Below are positions 1 through 5,057 of a stretch of 5,057 nt of DNA, in pieces (the first letter of the stretch is position 1; each line of letters opens with the position of its first letter). The stretch comes from Acidobacteriota bacterium (GTDB lineage Bacteria; Acidobacteriota; Terriglobia; Bryobacterales; Bryobacteraceae), in the NCBI GenBank assembly GCA_947466555.1, contig CANIFK010000467.1, positions 1 to 5,057 of the forward strand, read 5' to 3'. A program made the translations under genes and the position numbers. The notes beneath the pieces are model-generated. The model had not been told where the DNA came from. It saw nothing but the letters and a program-made list of their open reading frames with translations, and did no database searches.

Positions 1-86
1 ATGGCGGCGGACTCCTCGCCCTCCTCTTCCCCCTCCTCTCCGTCAGCAGGAAAATGACAACTCCCGCCCCGCCCCCGCGCCTGTAA
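1..86 (+). CDS. C-terminal end of an unidentified membrane-anchored protein (partial)
   Basis: This is the 3' end of a gene that begins before the window. In the frame whose first complete codon is at position 3, it reads 27 residues to a TAA at 84-86. The first half is strongly hydrophobic (Gly-rich, then Leu/Ala/Phe/Pro, codons 12-41), followed by a basic Ser-Arg-Lys stretch and a Pro-rich tail ending in Arg-Leu. A hydrophobic run followed by basic residues is typical of a C-terminal transmembrane helix with a short cytoplasmic tail, so a membrane protein is the best reading. The frame is favoured over the other two because it ends 4 bases before the next gene, as expected within an operon. 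The frame starting with the ATG at position 1 gives only a Ser/Pro-rich 18-mer ending at 57. The family cannot be identified from so little sequence. Confidence 0.5.
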   Translation, partial: GGGLLALLFPLLSVSRKMTTPAPPPRL

Positions 87-89
87 AGG
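85..89 (+). promoter_or_regulatory. AAAGG ribosome-binding-like site very close to ATG 91
   Basis: AAAGG overlaps the upstream stop codon and is followed by a single base before the ATG at 91. The usual spacer is about 5-9 bases, so it is too close for a standard Shine-Dalgarno interaction. Initiation may depend instead on ribosomes finishing the upstream gene (coupling). The in-frame stop at 55-57 leaves no other ATG, GTG or TTG upstream of 91 in this frame, so the start at 91 holds whatever the quality of this site. Confidence 0.3.
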
Positions 90-90
90 C

Positions 91-591
91 ATGGATACCG
101 AACGTATACAAGTCATCCCCCAGGGCTATGAAAACCTGGCCTGCTCCTACGCCAAACCCGCCGCCTGGAAAACCGCCGACATCCCGCCCCAGCAATTCGA
201 CAACGAAGACCCCTACTTCTTCCTCCCCCTCGTCGCCGCCGTCTCCCACGATGGTGCCGGTGCCTTCACCGTCGGCGCCCGCCCCGCCTACCCCGACGGC
301 ACCCTCATCGAATGGCTCCAACACCTCGCAGCCCACGACAATATCGCCGTCGACAACCCCAGCCTCTTCGAAGCCGACGGCATGCGCGGGATCCTCTTCG
401 ACGGCCGCCAACCTGGCGACGGGGCCGACTTCCTCATGCGCAACCTCTACATCGAAGACGGCGGCGTCCTCTACGCGATAGCCGGCATGGCTCTCGAATC
501 CTATTTCGAAGCCATCGAGCCCTGGCTCACCGCCATGACAACGTCCTTCCGCCCTGGCCACATCAGCGGCCCCACCGTCGCCCTCGACTAG
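91..591 (+). CDS. Hypothetical protein, possible DcrB/PsbP-like fold
   Basis: I do not recognise the family with certainty. The 166-residue product is acidic, has no signal peptide and no membrane segment, so it is probably cytoplasmic. Visible landmarks are an N-terminal part with a PxxW element (residues 23-26), an Asp-rich turn followed by a hydrophobic strand (38-51), an ARPAYPDGT segment (63-71) leading into an amphipathic helix with a Trp (72-82), a basic-hydrophobic strand then EDGG (122-125), and a closing helix ending in a Thr-Ser-Phe motif (150-153). A small alpha/beta protein whose last helix ends in Ser-Phe resembles DcrB (formerly DUF1795) and PsbP-like proteins. Some DUF1795 proteins (Eag) are chaperones for membrane segments of type VI secretion effectors. 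That comparison is by pattern only. The gene starts 4 bases after a gene whose product ends in a hydrophobic segment, so the two are probably one transcript. Codons end mostly in C. The gene is clearly real; its function is unknown. Confidence 0.8.
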   Translation: MDTERIQVIPQGYENLACSYAKPAAWKTADIPPQQFDNEDPYFFLPLVAAVSHDGAGAFTVGARPAYPDGTLIEWLQHLAAHDNIAVDNPSLFEADGMRGILFDGRQPGDGADFLMRNLYIEDGGVLYAIAGMALESYFEAIEPWLTAMTTSFRPGHISGPTVALD

Positions 592-613
592 GATTCCCCT
601 GGGAGCCGGGCTA

Positions 614-645
614 CCGGGAAATTCCCTGATTTCGGAATTCCCCGG
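614..645. terminator. Hairpin between convergent genes, probable bidirectional terminator
   Basis: CCGGGAAATTCC (614-625) and GGAATTCCCCGG (634-645) are inverted repeats pairing at 11 of 12 positions, with one A/C mismatch (619/640) and an 8-base loop. The hairpin sits in the 72-base space between the stop of the + strand gene (591) and the stop of the minus-strand series (664), where a terminator is expected. Neither side has a clear T-run, so it may work poorly as a classic intrinsic terminator. It could instead act mainly as a 3'-end stabiliser of the mRNA or together with Rho. Confidence 0.55.
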
Positions 646-663
646 CCCAGCGGAACCACAAAA

Positions 664-1092
664 CTAATCGGCAACCTTCAACGACTGGTGCGACACCAAC
701 TGCCAGCCCTTGCCGCCCTTCACAAACACGTGCGTGTACTTCAAGTGCGCCTTCCCCGGCTTGCCATCGGTCACAAACTCAAAGTTCGCATCGCCATTGA
801 TCACCGCCGTCTGCCCGTAAACCCGGATCTTCAGGTCGTTGATCTTCCCCGACGAATACTTCTGCTTGCCCGACTGCAACGACTTCACATAGCTCGCCTT
901 CGAATCCATCACCCCGGTCGAATGCAAGTACACCAAATCGTCCGCCAGCACCTGATCCAGCTTCCGGAAATCGTTCTTCGTAATCCCCGTCAGCCATTCA
1001 TTCTCCGCGGCCTTCACATCATCGGCCACCGCGGCAAACACCGGCGCCGCCACCAGCAAACCCATCAGAAAAAGGAAATTTCGCATGACCAC
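664..1092 (-). CDS. Secreted DUF4440 / SnoaL-like (NTF2-fold) protein
   Basis: The product is a 142-residue protein with a cleavable Sec signal: a short basic N-terminus (Met-Arg-Asn), a hydrophobic core, and a probable cut after Val-Phe-Ala near residue 20, so it is likely periplasmic or extracellular. The mature part follows the DUF4440 pattern: an N-terminal helix with EW (32-33), ND then a Leu-rich LADDLVYLH segment (49-57), a GxxxSKxxYV helix (60-69), a VYGQTAVINGD strand pair (91-101), and a final YTHVFVKGGKGWQLVSHQS hairpin (119-137). NTF2-fold proteins of this family have varied or unknown roles (small enzymes, ligand binders), and no catalytic residue can be assigned. The coordinates use a GTG at 1092; the in-frame ATG at 1086 gives a more typical signal peptide start and may be the true start. 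Neither has a good Shine-Dalgarno sequence. The GTG lies 9 bases after the stop of the preceding TIM-barrel gene, so it is probably the last gene of the operon. Confidence 0.88.
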   Translation of the reverse strand: MVMRNFLFLMGLLVAAPVFAAVADDVKAAENEWLTGITKNDFRKLDQVLADDLVYLHSTGVMDSKASYVKSLQSGKQKYSSGKINDLKIRVYGQTAVINGDANFEFVTDGKPGKAHLKYTHVFVKGGKGWQLVSHQSLKVAD

Positions 1093-1101
1093 ACAATGAC
1101 A

Positions 1102-1980
1102 CTAACCAAGCCACTTATCAAGGTACCGCTTGGCCGCCTGAATCCCCTCGAACTCCGTCATCCGGTTGCCCTCATACTCAATCCCCACATACCCCTGATA
1201 CCCCGCCGCCTCGACAGTCTTCATCAACCGGTCCATATCCATCGACGTCTCTTTCAACTGCGCATCGAAATCGAAGCACTTGAACGACACGCCCCGCGCG
1301 TGCGCCATCAACTTCCGAACCGCCTCATACCGGTCGATCTCCTTCGGGAAATTCCCGAAATCCGGCAGCGTCCCCAGGTTCTTCAACTTCGCCTGCTGCA
1401 TCAGCCGCACCACCACATCCGGGTTCGACGAAATCCCCCCGTGGTTCTCAATGATCACGCTGATATTCCGCCCCGCGGCATACTCACATAGCTTCGAAAA
1501 ACTCTCCACACACCGGCCAATAAAATCGTCGATCTCCGCCGCTGTCGCCGGCTGCTTCTCGCCCGGGTACATGTTTGTGCGAATCGCGTGCCCGCCCAAC
1601 TCCGCCGTAATATCCACCCACTTGCGATGGTTGTCCGCCGCCGCCATCCGCTGCGCCTTATCGGTGTGGCCCATGAAGCCCTCGCCATCGCACATGATCA
1701 ACACGGCCTTCGTGCCCGTCGCCGCCATGTTGCTCTTCAGCCGCCGCACGTAGTCATGCGTCGGTGCCTCCCACAGGCCATTCACAAACTCCAGGCCCTC
1801 AATCCCGAACTGCTCCCGCGCAATCCGAGGAAAGTCCAGGTTTGTCATCAGCCGGCTCCGGATCGCCTTATGCAGCGACCACTCGGCCAGCGAGATCTTC
1901 ATCTTCTTCGCCCCTCCGGCCTGTCCAAACGCCAAAGAAGGAAGAGCGGCCCCAAGGCCGAAAAGTGTGCGACGGTCCAT
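1102..1980 (-). CDS. Sugar phosphate isomerase/epimerase-like TIM-barrel protein with Tat-type leader
   Basis: The 292-residue product belongs to the xylose-isomerase-like TIM-barrel superfamily (AP endonuclease 2 type, hydroxypyruvate isomerase and related sugar epimerases). The barrel begins at about residue 28 (KISLAEWSLH). Likely divalent-metal ligands at barrel strand ends are Glu178 in IIENHGG, Asp207 in LPDFGNF, His227 in AHARGVSFK or a neighbour, and Glu268 in GIEYEG, the usual Glu-Asp-His-Glu layout. The length matches single-domain family members. Residues 1-20 form a twin-arginine-like leader (DRRTLFG, then a short hydrophobic stretch with Ala/Gly/Leu), predicting export of the folded metalloenzyme; such leaders are common on this family in Acidobacteria and Planctomycetes. 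The real substrate is unknown. The start at 1980 is 10 bases after the phosphatase stop, with AAGG only one base away. A better-spaced GGAGGGG precedes an in-frame ATG at 1902 (Met27), which would give a leaderless 266-residue form. Confidence 0.85.
   Translation of the reverse strand: MDRRTLFGLGAALPSLAFGQAGGAKKMKISLAEWSLHKAIRSRLMTNLDFPRIAREQFGIEGLEFVNGLWEAPTHDYVRRLKSNMAATGTKAVLIMCDGEGFMGHTDKAQRMAAADNHRKWVDITAELGGHAIRTNMYPGEKQPATAAEIDDFIGRCVESFSKLCEYAAGRNISVIIENHGGISSNPDVVVRLMQQAKLKNLGTLPDFGNFPKEIDRYEAVRKLMAHARGVSFKCFDFDAQLKETSMDMDRLMKTVEAAGYQGYVGIEYEGNRMTEFEGIQAAKRYLDKWLG
1911..1917 (-). promoter_or_regulatory. Internal Shine-Dalgarno-like GGAGGGG ahead of Met27
   Basis: Read on the minus strand, GGAGGGG lies 8 bases before an in-frame ATG at 1902-1900 inside the TIM-barrel gene. 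Both the sequence and the spacing are much better than at the annotated ATG (1980). It would start translation exactly at the first residue of the barrel, without the leader. The caveat is that these bases also encode a Gly-Gly-Ala linker in a G-rich coding strand, so the motif may arise by chance. Confidence 0.3.
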
Positions 1981-1990
1981 GCCTTATAGG

Positions 1991-2626
1991 CTACAGCGAA
2001 AGCAGTTGCGAAGGGTGGTCGATCCAGAAATCCGGCCCTGCCGCCGCCATCTCTTCATGGTTCCCATACCCCCAACGCACCGCGCAAACGGTCACTCCCG
2101 CCGCGCGCCCGGCCACCACATCGGCCGTCGAATCGCCCACAAACAACACATCGGAAGCCGCAACGCCCATCGCCTCCAACCCGCGATGAATCACATCCGG
2201 CGCCGGCTTGGCCGGGAACCCATCGGTCCCCTGCACATGCTCAAAATACGGCAGCATCCCGAACTGCTCCAGCACCACGCGCGTCATCGCCGAGCCCTTC
2301 GTCGTCGCTGTGCCCTTCCGCCCCGGCAACGCCGCCAGCGTCTCCACAACGCCCTCATACGCCCGCGTTCCCGAGTGGCCTTTGGCCGTATAAATCGCCC
2401 GGTACTGCAAGATCAAATCGTCAATCCCGGCCTGGTCTATGCCCGGAATGATATCGGTGAACAGCTCCGTCAAGTGCTTCCCAATATAGGAACGGAGCAG
2501 GGAAACCGGTTGCGCCGGATACCCGTTTCGGTCCAATGTTTCCAGGACCGAACTCGTGATATCCGGCGCAGAATCCGTCAACGTCCCATCGACGTCGAAA
2601 AGATAAACCGGGAAAAACAGAGCCAT
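1991..2626 (-). CDS. gph: HAD-superfamily hydrolase, phosphoglycolate phosphatase type
   Basis: The 211-residue protein has all four HAD motifs: motif I DVDGT with nucleophile Asp11 and acid/base Asp13, motif II Thr108 in ATTKGSA, motif III Lys140 in FPAKPAPD, and motif IV GDSTAD with Asp165 and Asp169 for Mg2+. An alpha-helical cap of subtype I occupies about residues 17-85. This is the layout of Gph/PGP and close relatives (pyrophosphatase PpaX, beta-phosphoglucomutase-like enzymes). Gph hydrolyses 2-phosphoglycolate, formed for example during DNA repair, to glycolate in the cytoplasm. The protein is slightly shorter than typical Gph (about 220-250) and motif II has TTK where TNK is usual. 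No signal peptide is present. The ATG overlaps the ftsH stop codon by one base (TAATG) and no good ribosome-binding site lies close, which points to translational coupling with ftsH. The HAD assignment is firm; the substrate and the gene symbol are provisional. Confidence 0.85.
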   Translation of the reverse strand: MALFFPVYLFDVDGTLTDSAPDITSSVLETLDRNGYPAQPVSLLRSYIGKHLTELFTDIIPGIDQAGIDDLILQYRAIYTAKGHSGTRAYEGVVETLAALPGRKGTATTKGSAMTRVVLEQFGMLPYFEHVQGTDGFPAKPAPDVIHRGLEAMGVAASDVLFVGDSTADVVAGRAAGVTVCAVRWGYGNHEEMAAAGPDFWIDHPSQLLSL

Positions 2627-2628
2627 TA
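2624..2628 (-). promoter_or_regulatory. TAATG stop-start overlap coupling ftsH to the phosphatase gene
   Basis: On the minus strand the ftsH stop TAA (2628-2626) shares its last A with the ATG (2626-2624) of the next gene. The nearest purine-rich sequence upstream is more than 10 bases away, so a ribosome terminating on ftsH probably re-initiates here. The phosphatase level would then follow FtsH translation. Confidence 0.6.
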
Positions 2629-4539
2629 CGCCGGTTGCGGGCCTTCCGTCAACGGCGGGATTCGCAACCCGCCATCCGGTCGAACCGACATCGGAGTCGC
2701 AGCCGGCTTGTCGTCGTCGGACTTGTTGTTCCGGACCGCCGCCAGGCTCTCGCCGCGAATCAACTGCAGCACCTCGGCGCCGTCCAGAACTTCCCGTTCC
2801 AGCAACGCTTCGGCAATGCGGATCAACGCGTCGTTGTGCTGCTCGATAATCACCCGAGCCCGCTTGTAACCCTCGTCCACGAACCGGTGCACAGCCTCGT
2901 CAATCCGGATCGCTGTCGCTTCCGAATAGTCGCGGTGCTGCGAGATCTCCCGGCCCAGGAAGATCTGCTCTTCCTTCTTGCCGTAGCTCATCGGCCCCAT
3001 GTCGCTCATACCCCATTCGCAGACCATCTTGCGCGCCATATCGGTGGCCCGCTCAATGTCGTTGCCCGCGCCGGTGGTGATGTGGTGCATGAAGATCTCC
3101 TCGGCAATGCGGCCGGCCATCAAAATGGCAAGCTGCGATTCCAGGAAGTCCTTGTGGTAGGAGTGCTTATCGTCGATCGGCAACTGCATCGTCAAGCCCA
3201 GCGCCATGCCGCGCGGGATGATCGTCACCTTGTGCAACGGATCGGCGTGCGGAATCAGTACCGCCACCAACGCGTGCCCGGCCTCGTGATACGCCGTGTT
3301 CTTCTTCTCTTCGTCGGTCAGCATCATGGACTTGCGTTCCGTGCCCATGATCACCTTGTCCTTGGCATGCTCGAAGTCGTACATCGTCACGACTTTGCGA
3401 TTCTGCCGCGCCGCAATGAGAGCCGCTTCATTGACGAGATTCGCCAAATCCGCACCGGCAAAACCGGGTGTCCCACGAGCCAGCACGCTCAAATCCACAT
3501 CGTCCGACAACGGCACTTTCTTCGTGTGAACCCGTAAAATCTGCTCGCGGCCCTTCACATCCGGACGGCCCACAACCACGCGCCGGTCGAAGCGGCCCGG
3601 GCGCAACAGCGCCGGATCCAGCACGTCCGGACGGTTCGTCGCCGCCACCAGGATCACGCCTTCGTTGGACTCAAACCCGTCCATCTCAACCAGCAACTGG
3701 TTCAGCGTCTGCTCGCGTTCATCGTGTCCGCCGCCCAGGCCAGCGCCACGATGGCGGCCCACGGCGTCGATTTCGTCGATGAAGATGATGCAAGGCGCGT
3801 TCTTCTTGCCCTGTTCAAACAGATCGCGCACGCGGCTGGCGCCCACGCCGACAAACATTTCCACGAAGTCGGAACCCGAAATCGAGAAAAACGGCACATT
3901 CGCTTCGCCCGCGATCGCCCGCGCCAACAGCGTCTTACCAGTACCAGGAGGCCCGACGAGCAGTACGCCCTTCGGAATCCGTCCGCCCAGCTTCTGGAAC
4001 TTCTGCGGCTCGCGCAAAAACTCGATAATCTCCTGCAGCTCTTCCTTGGCTTCATCCACGCCCGCGACGTCTTTGAACGTCACTTTCTTTTGCTGCGATG
4101 AATGCAGCCTGGCTCGACTCTTGCCGAAGCTCAGGGCTTTATTCCCTCCGCTCTGCATCTGGCGGATCATGAAGAAGTACAGCGCCAGCAACAGGATAAA
4201 GGGAATGGAATTGATGATCAACGAGATCATGTTGGCGTTCGACGCCTCTTTGATTTCCACGTTGACGTTCTTGTCCCGCAACATCTTGTAGACGTCGGGG
4301 TAATTATTCGGGATCAGCGTCCGAAGGGTACCCTCACCTTCGTCGACGAAGTCGCCTTTGACCTCATTGGCCGTTATCTGAACTTTCTTGATCTTGCCAG
4401 CTTCCACCGCCGACAGGAACTGGGAGAACGTGAGCGGTTGCTCCACCTTCTTGCTCCCCGGCTTCACAACCGTGTACAGGATGATGACCAAACATACGAT
4501 CACCAGCCAGAAGATCAATTTGTTGACATTCGATGACAT
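2626..4539 (-). CDS. ftsH: ATP-dependent zinc metalloprotease FtsH
   Basis: This 637-residue FtsH is complete and of normal length. It is an inner-membrane hexamer that unfolds and degrades membrane and unstable cytoplasmic proteins. Two membrane helices (about residues 8-25 and 104-124) flank a small periplasmic domain (26-103). The AAA+ module follows: Walker A GPPGTGKT (196-203), pore-loop Phe-Val-Gly (229-231), Walker B IIFIDEID (251-258), and the second region of homology ATNRPDVLDPALLRPGRFDR with sensor Asn302 and arginine fingers Arg316 and Arg319. The peptidase has the zinc motif HEAGH (418-422, catalytic Glu419) and the third ligand, probably Asp494 in TTGAGNDIERA. The tail after about 600 is charged and then Pro-rich, as is usual and poorly conserved. 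Every key residue is present, so the enzyme should be active. The ATG at 4539 has a good GAGGAAG ribosome-binding site. It lies 74 bases downstream of tilS and its stop overlaps the start of the HAD hydrolase. Confidence 0.98.
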   Translation of the reverse strand: MSSNVNKLIFWLVIVCLVIILYTVVKPGSKKVEQPLTFSQFLSAVEAGKIKKVQITANEVKGDFVDEGEGTLRTLIPNNYPDVYKMLRDKNVNVEIKEASNANMISLIINSIPFILLLALYFFMIRQMQSGGNKALSFGKSRARLHSSQQKKVTFKDVAGVDEAKEELQEIIEFLREPQKFQKLGGRIPKGVLLVGPPGTGKTLLARAIAGEANVPFFSISGSDFVEMFVGVGASRVRDLFEQGKKNAPCIIFIDEIDAVGRHRGAGLGGGHDEREQTLNQLLVEMDGFESNEGVILVAATNRPDVLDPALLRPGRFDRRVVVGRPDVKGREQILRVHTKKVPLSDDVDLSVLARGTPGFAGADLANLVNEAALIAARQNRKVVTMYDFEHAKDKVIMGTERKSMMLTDEEKKNTAYHEAGHALVAVLIPHADPLHKVTIIPRGMALGLTMQLPIDDKHSYHKDFLESQLAILMAGRIAEEIFMHHITTGAGNDIERATDMARKMVCEWGMSDMGPMSYGKKEEQIFLGREISQHRDYSEATAIRIDEAVHRFVDEGYKRARVIIEQHNDALIRIAEALLEREVLDGAEVLQLIRGESLAAVRNNKSDDDKPAATPMSVRPDGGLRIPPLTEGPQPA

Positions 4540-4541
4540 TG

Positions 4542-4548
4542 CTTCCTC
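4542..4548 (-). promoter_or_regulatory. Shine-Dalgarno site of ftsH (GAGGAAG)
   Basis: On the minus strand GAGGAAG precedes the ftsH ATG, with 5 bases between its GAGG core and the start codon. It is the best-placed ribosome-binding site in the window and fixes the start at 4539. A short CTCA/TGAG pair (5-base loop) just upstream could fold over the first bases of the site, but the stem is too weak to claim regulation. Confidence 0.8.
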
Positions 4549-4613
4549 AATCTATGAGACGCCCGGACCGGCCTGTGTGATACATCAATTCAGAAAATCT
4601 CTCACAACACCAG

Positions 4614-5057
4614 TCATTTAGAGGATACCGTATCGCAGCGCACCTGGAGGCGAATCCGTGTCCCTGGGCCCGCCGCCGCTCTCGCGGCCGCTCCAAAGCG
4701 ATATATCCAAACGATCCCGTCACTATCTGTAATCATCGGCCAATAATGCCGGTCCCATGAGGGTACTCGTTCCCGCGCCAGCATTTCTTTCACTGGCCGG
4801 TCTTCCCTACGCCCCACAGCCTGAAACCGATCCCCGGCCCTCCATCCTCGTAAACGCAACGGAGGCCGCAATCGTTCCCAATCCAGCGCTACAGCTTCCT
4901 CTCCAGTATACCCCTCCATCCCTACCGGATTTACCCGTACTAGCCGTTCTCCTACCCCCAACTCCTCTTCCACCCGCTCCCCATCCTCCCCGCCAATCCG
5001 CACCCAGTCCAACGACCGCTCTACCCGCCCTCCCGGAACCTCCACCGCACCCTCCCC
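4614..5057 (-). CDS. tilS: tRNA(Ile)-lysidine synthetase, C-terminal part (partial at window edge)
   Basis: The reading frame is open to position 5057 without a stop, so this is the C-terminal 147 codons of a longer gene, ending at TGA 4616-4614; the GTG at 5045 is not a true start. TilS joins lysine to the wobble cytidine of the tRNA-Ile with CAU anticodon, using ATP, so that it reads AUA; it is cytoplasmic and essential in most bacteria. The recognisable part is the TilS C-terminal substrate-binding domain: LRLRGWRAGDRFQAVG, then RPVKEMLARERVPSWDRHYWPMI, then a DGIVWIYRFG strand, matching the family pattern of a basic RPGDR-type motif, a KxxL/FxxxxIPxWxR helix and an IVWV-type strand. The catalytic N-terminal PP-loop (SGGxDS) domain would lie outside the window. 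Codons here end in G or A more often than in ftsH. Position directly ahead of ftsH is a common bacterial arrangement and supports the call. Confidence 0.87.
   Translation of the reverse strand, partial: GEGAVEVPGGRVERSLDWVRIGGEDGERVEEELGVGERLVRVNPVGMEGYTGEEAVALDWERLRPPLRLRGWRAGDRFQAVGRREDRPVKEMLARERVPSWDRHYWPMITDSDGIVWIYRFGAAARAAAGPGTRIRLQVRCDTVSSK

Noticed and set aside
19..41. 23-base pure pyrimidine tract with repeated CTCCTC
   Set aside because: It is explained by Leu (CTC) codons of the hydrophobic C-terminal segment in a C-rich strand. It is not mirror-symmetric enough to suggest triplex DNA.
43..561. 172-codon minus-strand open frame opposite the unknown + strand gene
   Set aside because: It is Gly/Val/Glu/Asp-rich repetitive sequence, the typical complement of GCC/CCC/GTC codons. 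The + strand frame has varied protein-like composition and operon spacing.
688..1491. 267-codon + strand open frame opposite the DUF4440 and TIM-barrel genes
   Set aside because: Its product is His/Arg/Leu/Pro-rich low-information sequence spanning two well-supported minus-strand genes. It is an antisense shadow of GC-rich codons.
1967..2869. 300-codon + strand open frame opposite the phosphatase and the ftsH 3' end
   Set aside because: The Arg/His-rich composition, absence of any domain, and full overlap with recognised genes mark it as a shadow frame.
2635..3537. 300-codon + strand open frame opposite ftsH
   Set aside because: It is the complement of conserved FtsH protease sequence, with no recognisable motif and a biased His/Arg/Val content.
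4602..4607. Candidate -35 TTGTGA with a TGTATC 17 bases downstream, ahead of ftsH
   Set aside because: The -10 element matches the TATAAT consensus at only 3 of 6 positions and no better pair exists in the 74-base gap, so an ftsH promoter here cannot be supported. A promoter further upstream or transcription from tilS is equally possible.
4565..4607. TGTGA and TCACA half-sites in the tilS-ftsH gap resembling a CRP site
   Set aside because: They are about 21 bases apart instead of 6, so they do not form a CRP-type operator.

Overview
The window is GC-rich bacterial chromosome (roughly 60% by eye), densely packed, with no tRNA, rRNA, CRISPR array, insertion sequence or phage gene that I can see. 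The gene set fits a free-living Gram-negative-type bacterium. Three features make an acidobacterium of the Solibacter/Bryobacter kind my best guess: a secreted sugar-isomerase-like TIM barrel with a twin-arginine-type leader, a secreted DUF4440 protein, and the style of the FtsH N-terminus. This is an inference from protein character, not a database match.

Layout. On the + strand, positions 1-86 hold the 3' end of a gene whose product ends in a hydrophobic, probably membrane-spanning segment. Four bases later comes a complete 166-residue gene (91-591) of unknown function, possibly with a DcrB/PsbP-like fold. A near-perfect 12-bp inverted repeat at 614-645 lies between this gene and the convergent minus-strand cluster and probably terminates transcription from one or both sides.

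The rest (664-5057) is one minus-strand gene series, read from right to left: the C-terminal part of tilS (tRNA-Ile lysidine synthetase, cut by the window edge), a 74-base gap, ftsH (membrane AAA+ zinc protease), a phosphoglycolate-phosphatase-type HAD hydrolase whose ATG overlaps the ftsH stop by one base, a secreted xylose-isomerase-like TIM-barrel protein 10 bases further on, and a secreted DUF4440 (NTF2-fold) protein. The last four genes are separated by -1, 10 and about 9-15 bases and are very likely co-transcribed.

Working together: tilS next to ftsH is a widespread bacterial arrangement (tRNA decoding fidelity and membrane protein quality control). The three downstream genes look like a lineage-specific extension of that operon with metabolic or envelope roles. 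The phosphatase plus a protein in the hydroxypyruvate-isomerase-like superfamily hints at two-carbon (glycolate) metabolism, but the secretion leader on the second enzyme argues against simple cytoplasmic coupling.

I did not find a clearly new biological system. The points most worth checking are the unknown + strand gene pair at the left edge and the possible dual start of the TIM-barrel gene. There is no gene-free stretch longer than 300 bases.
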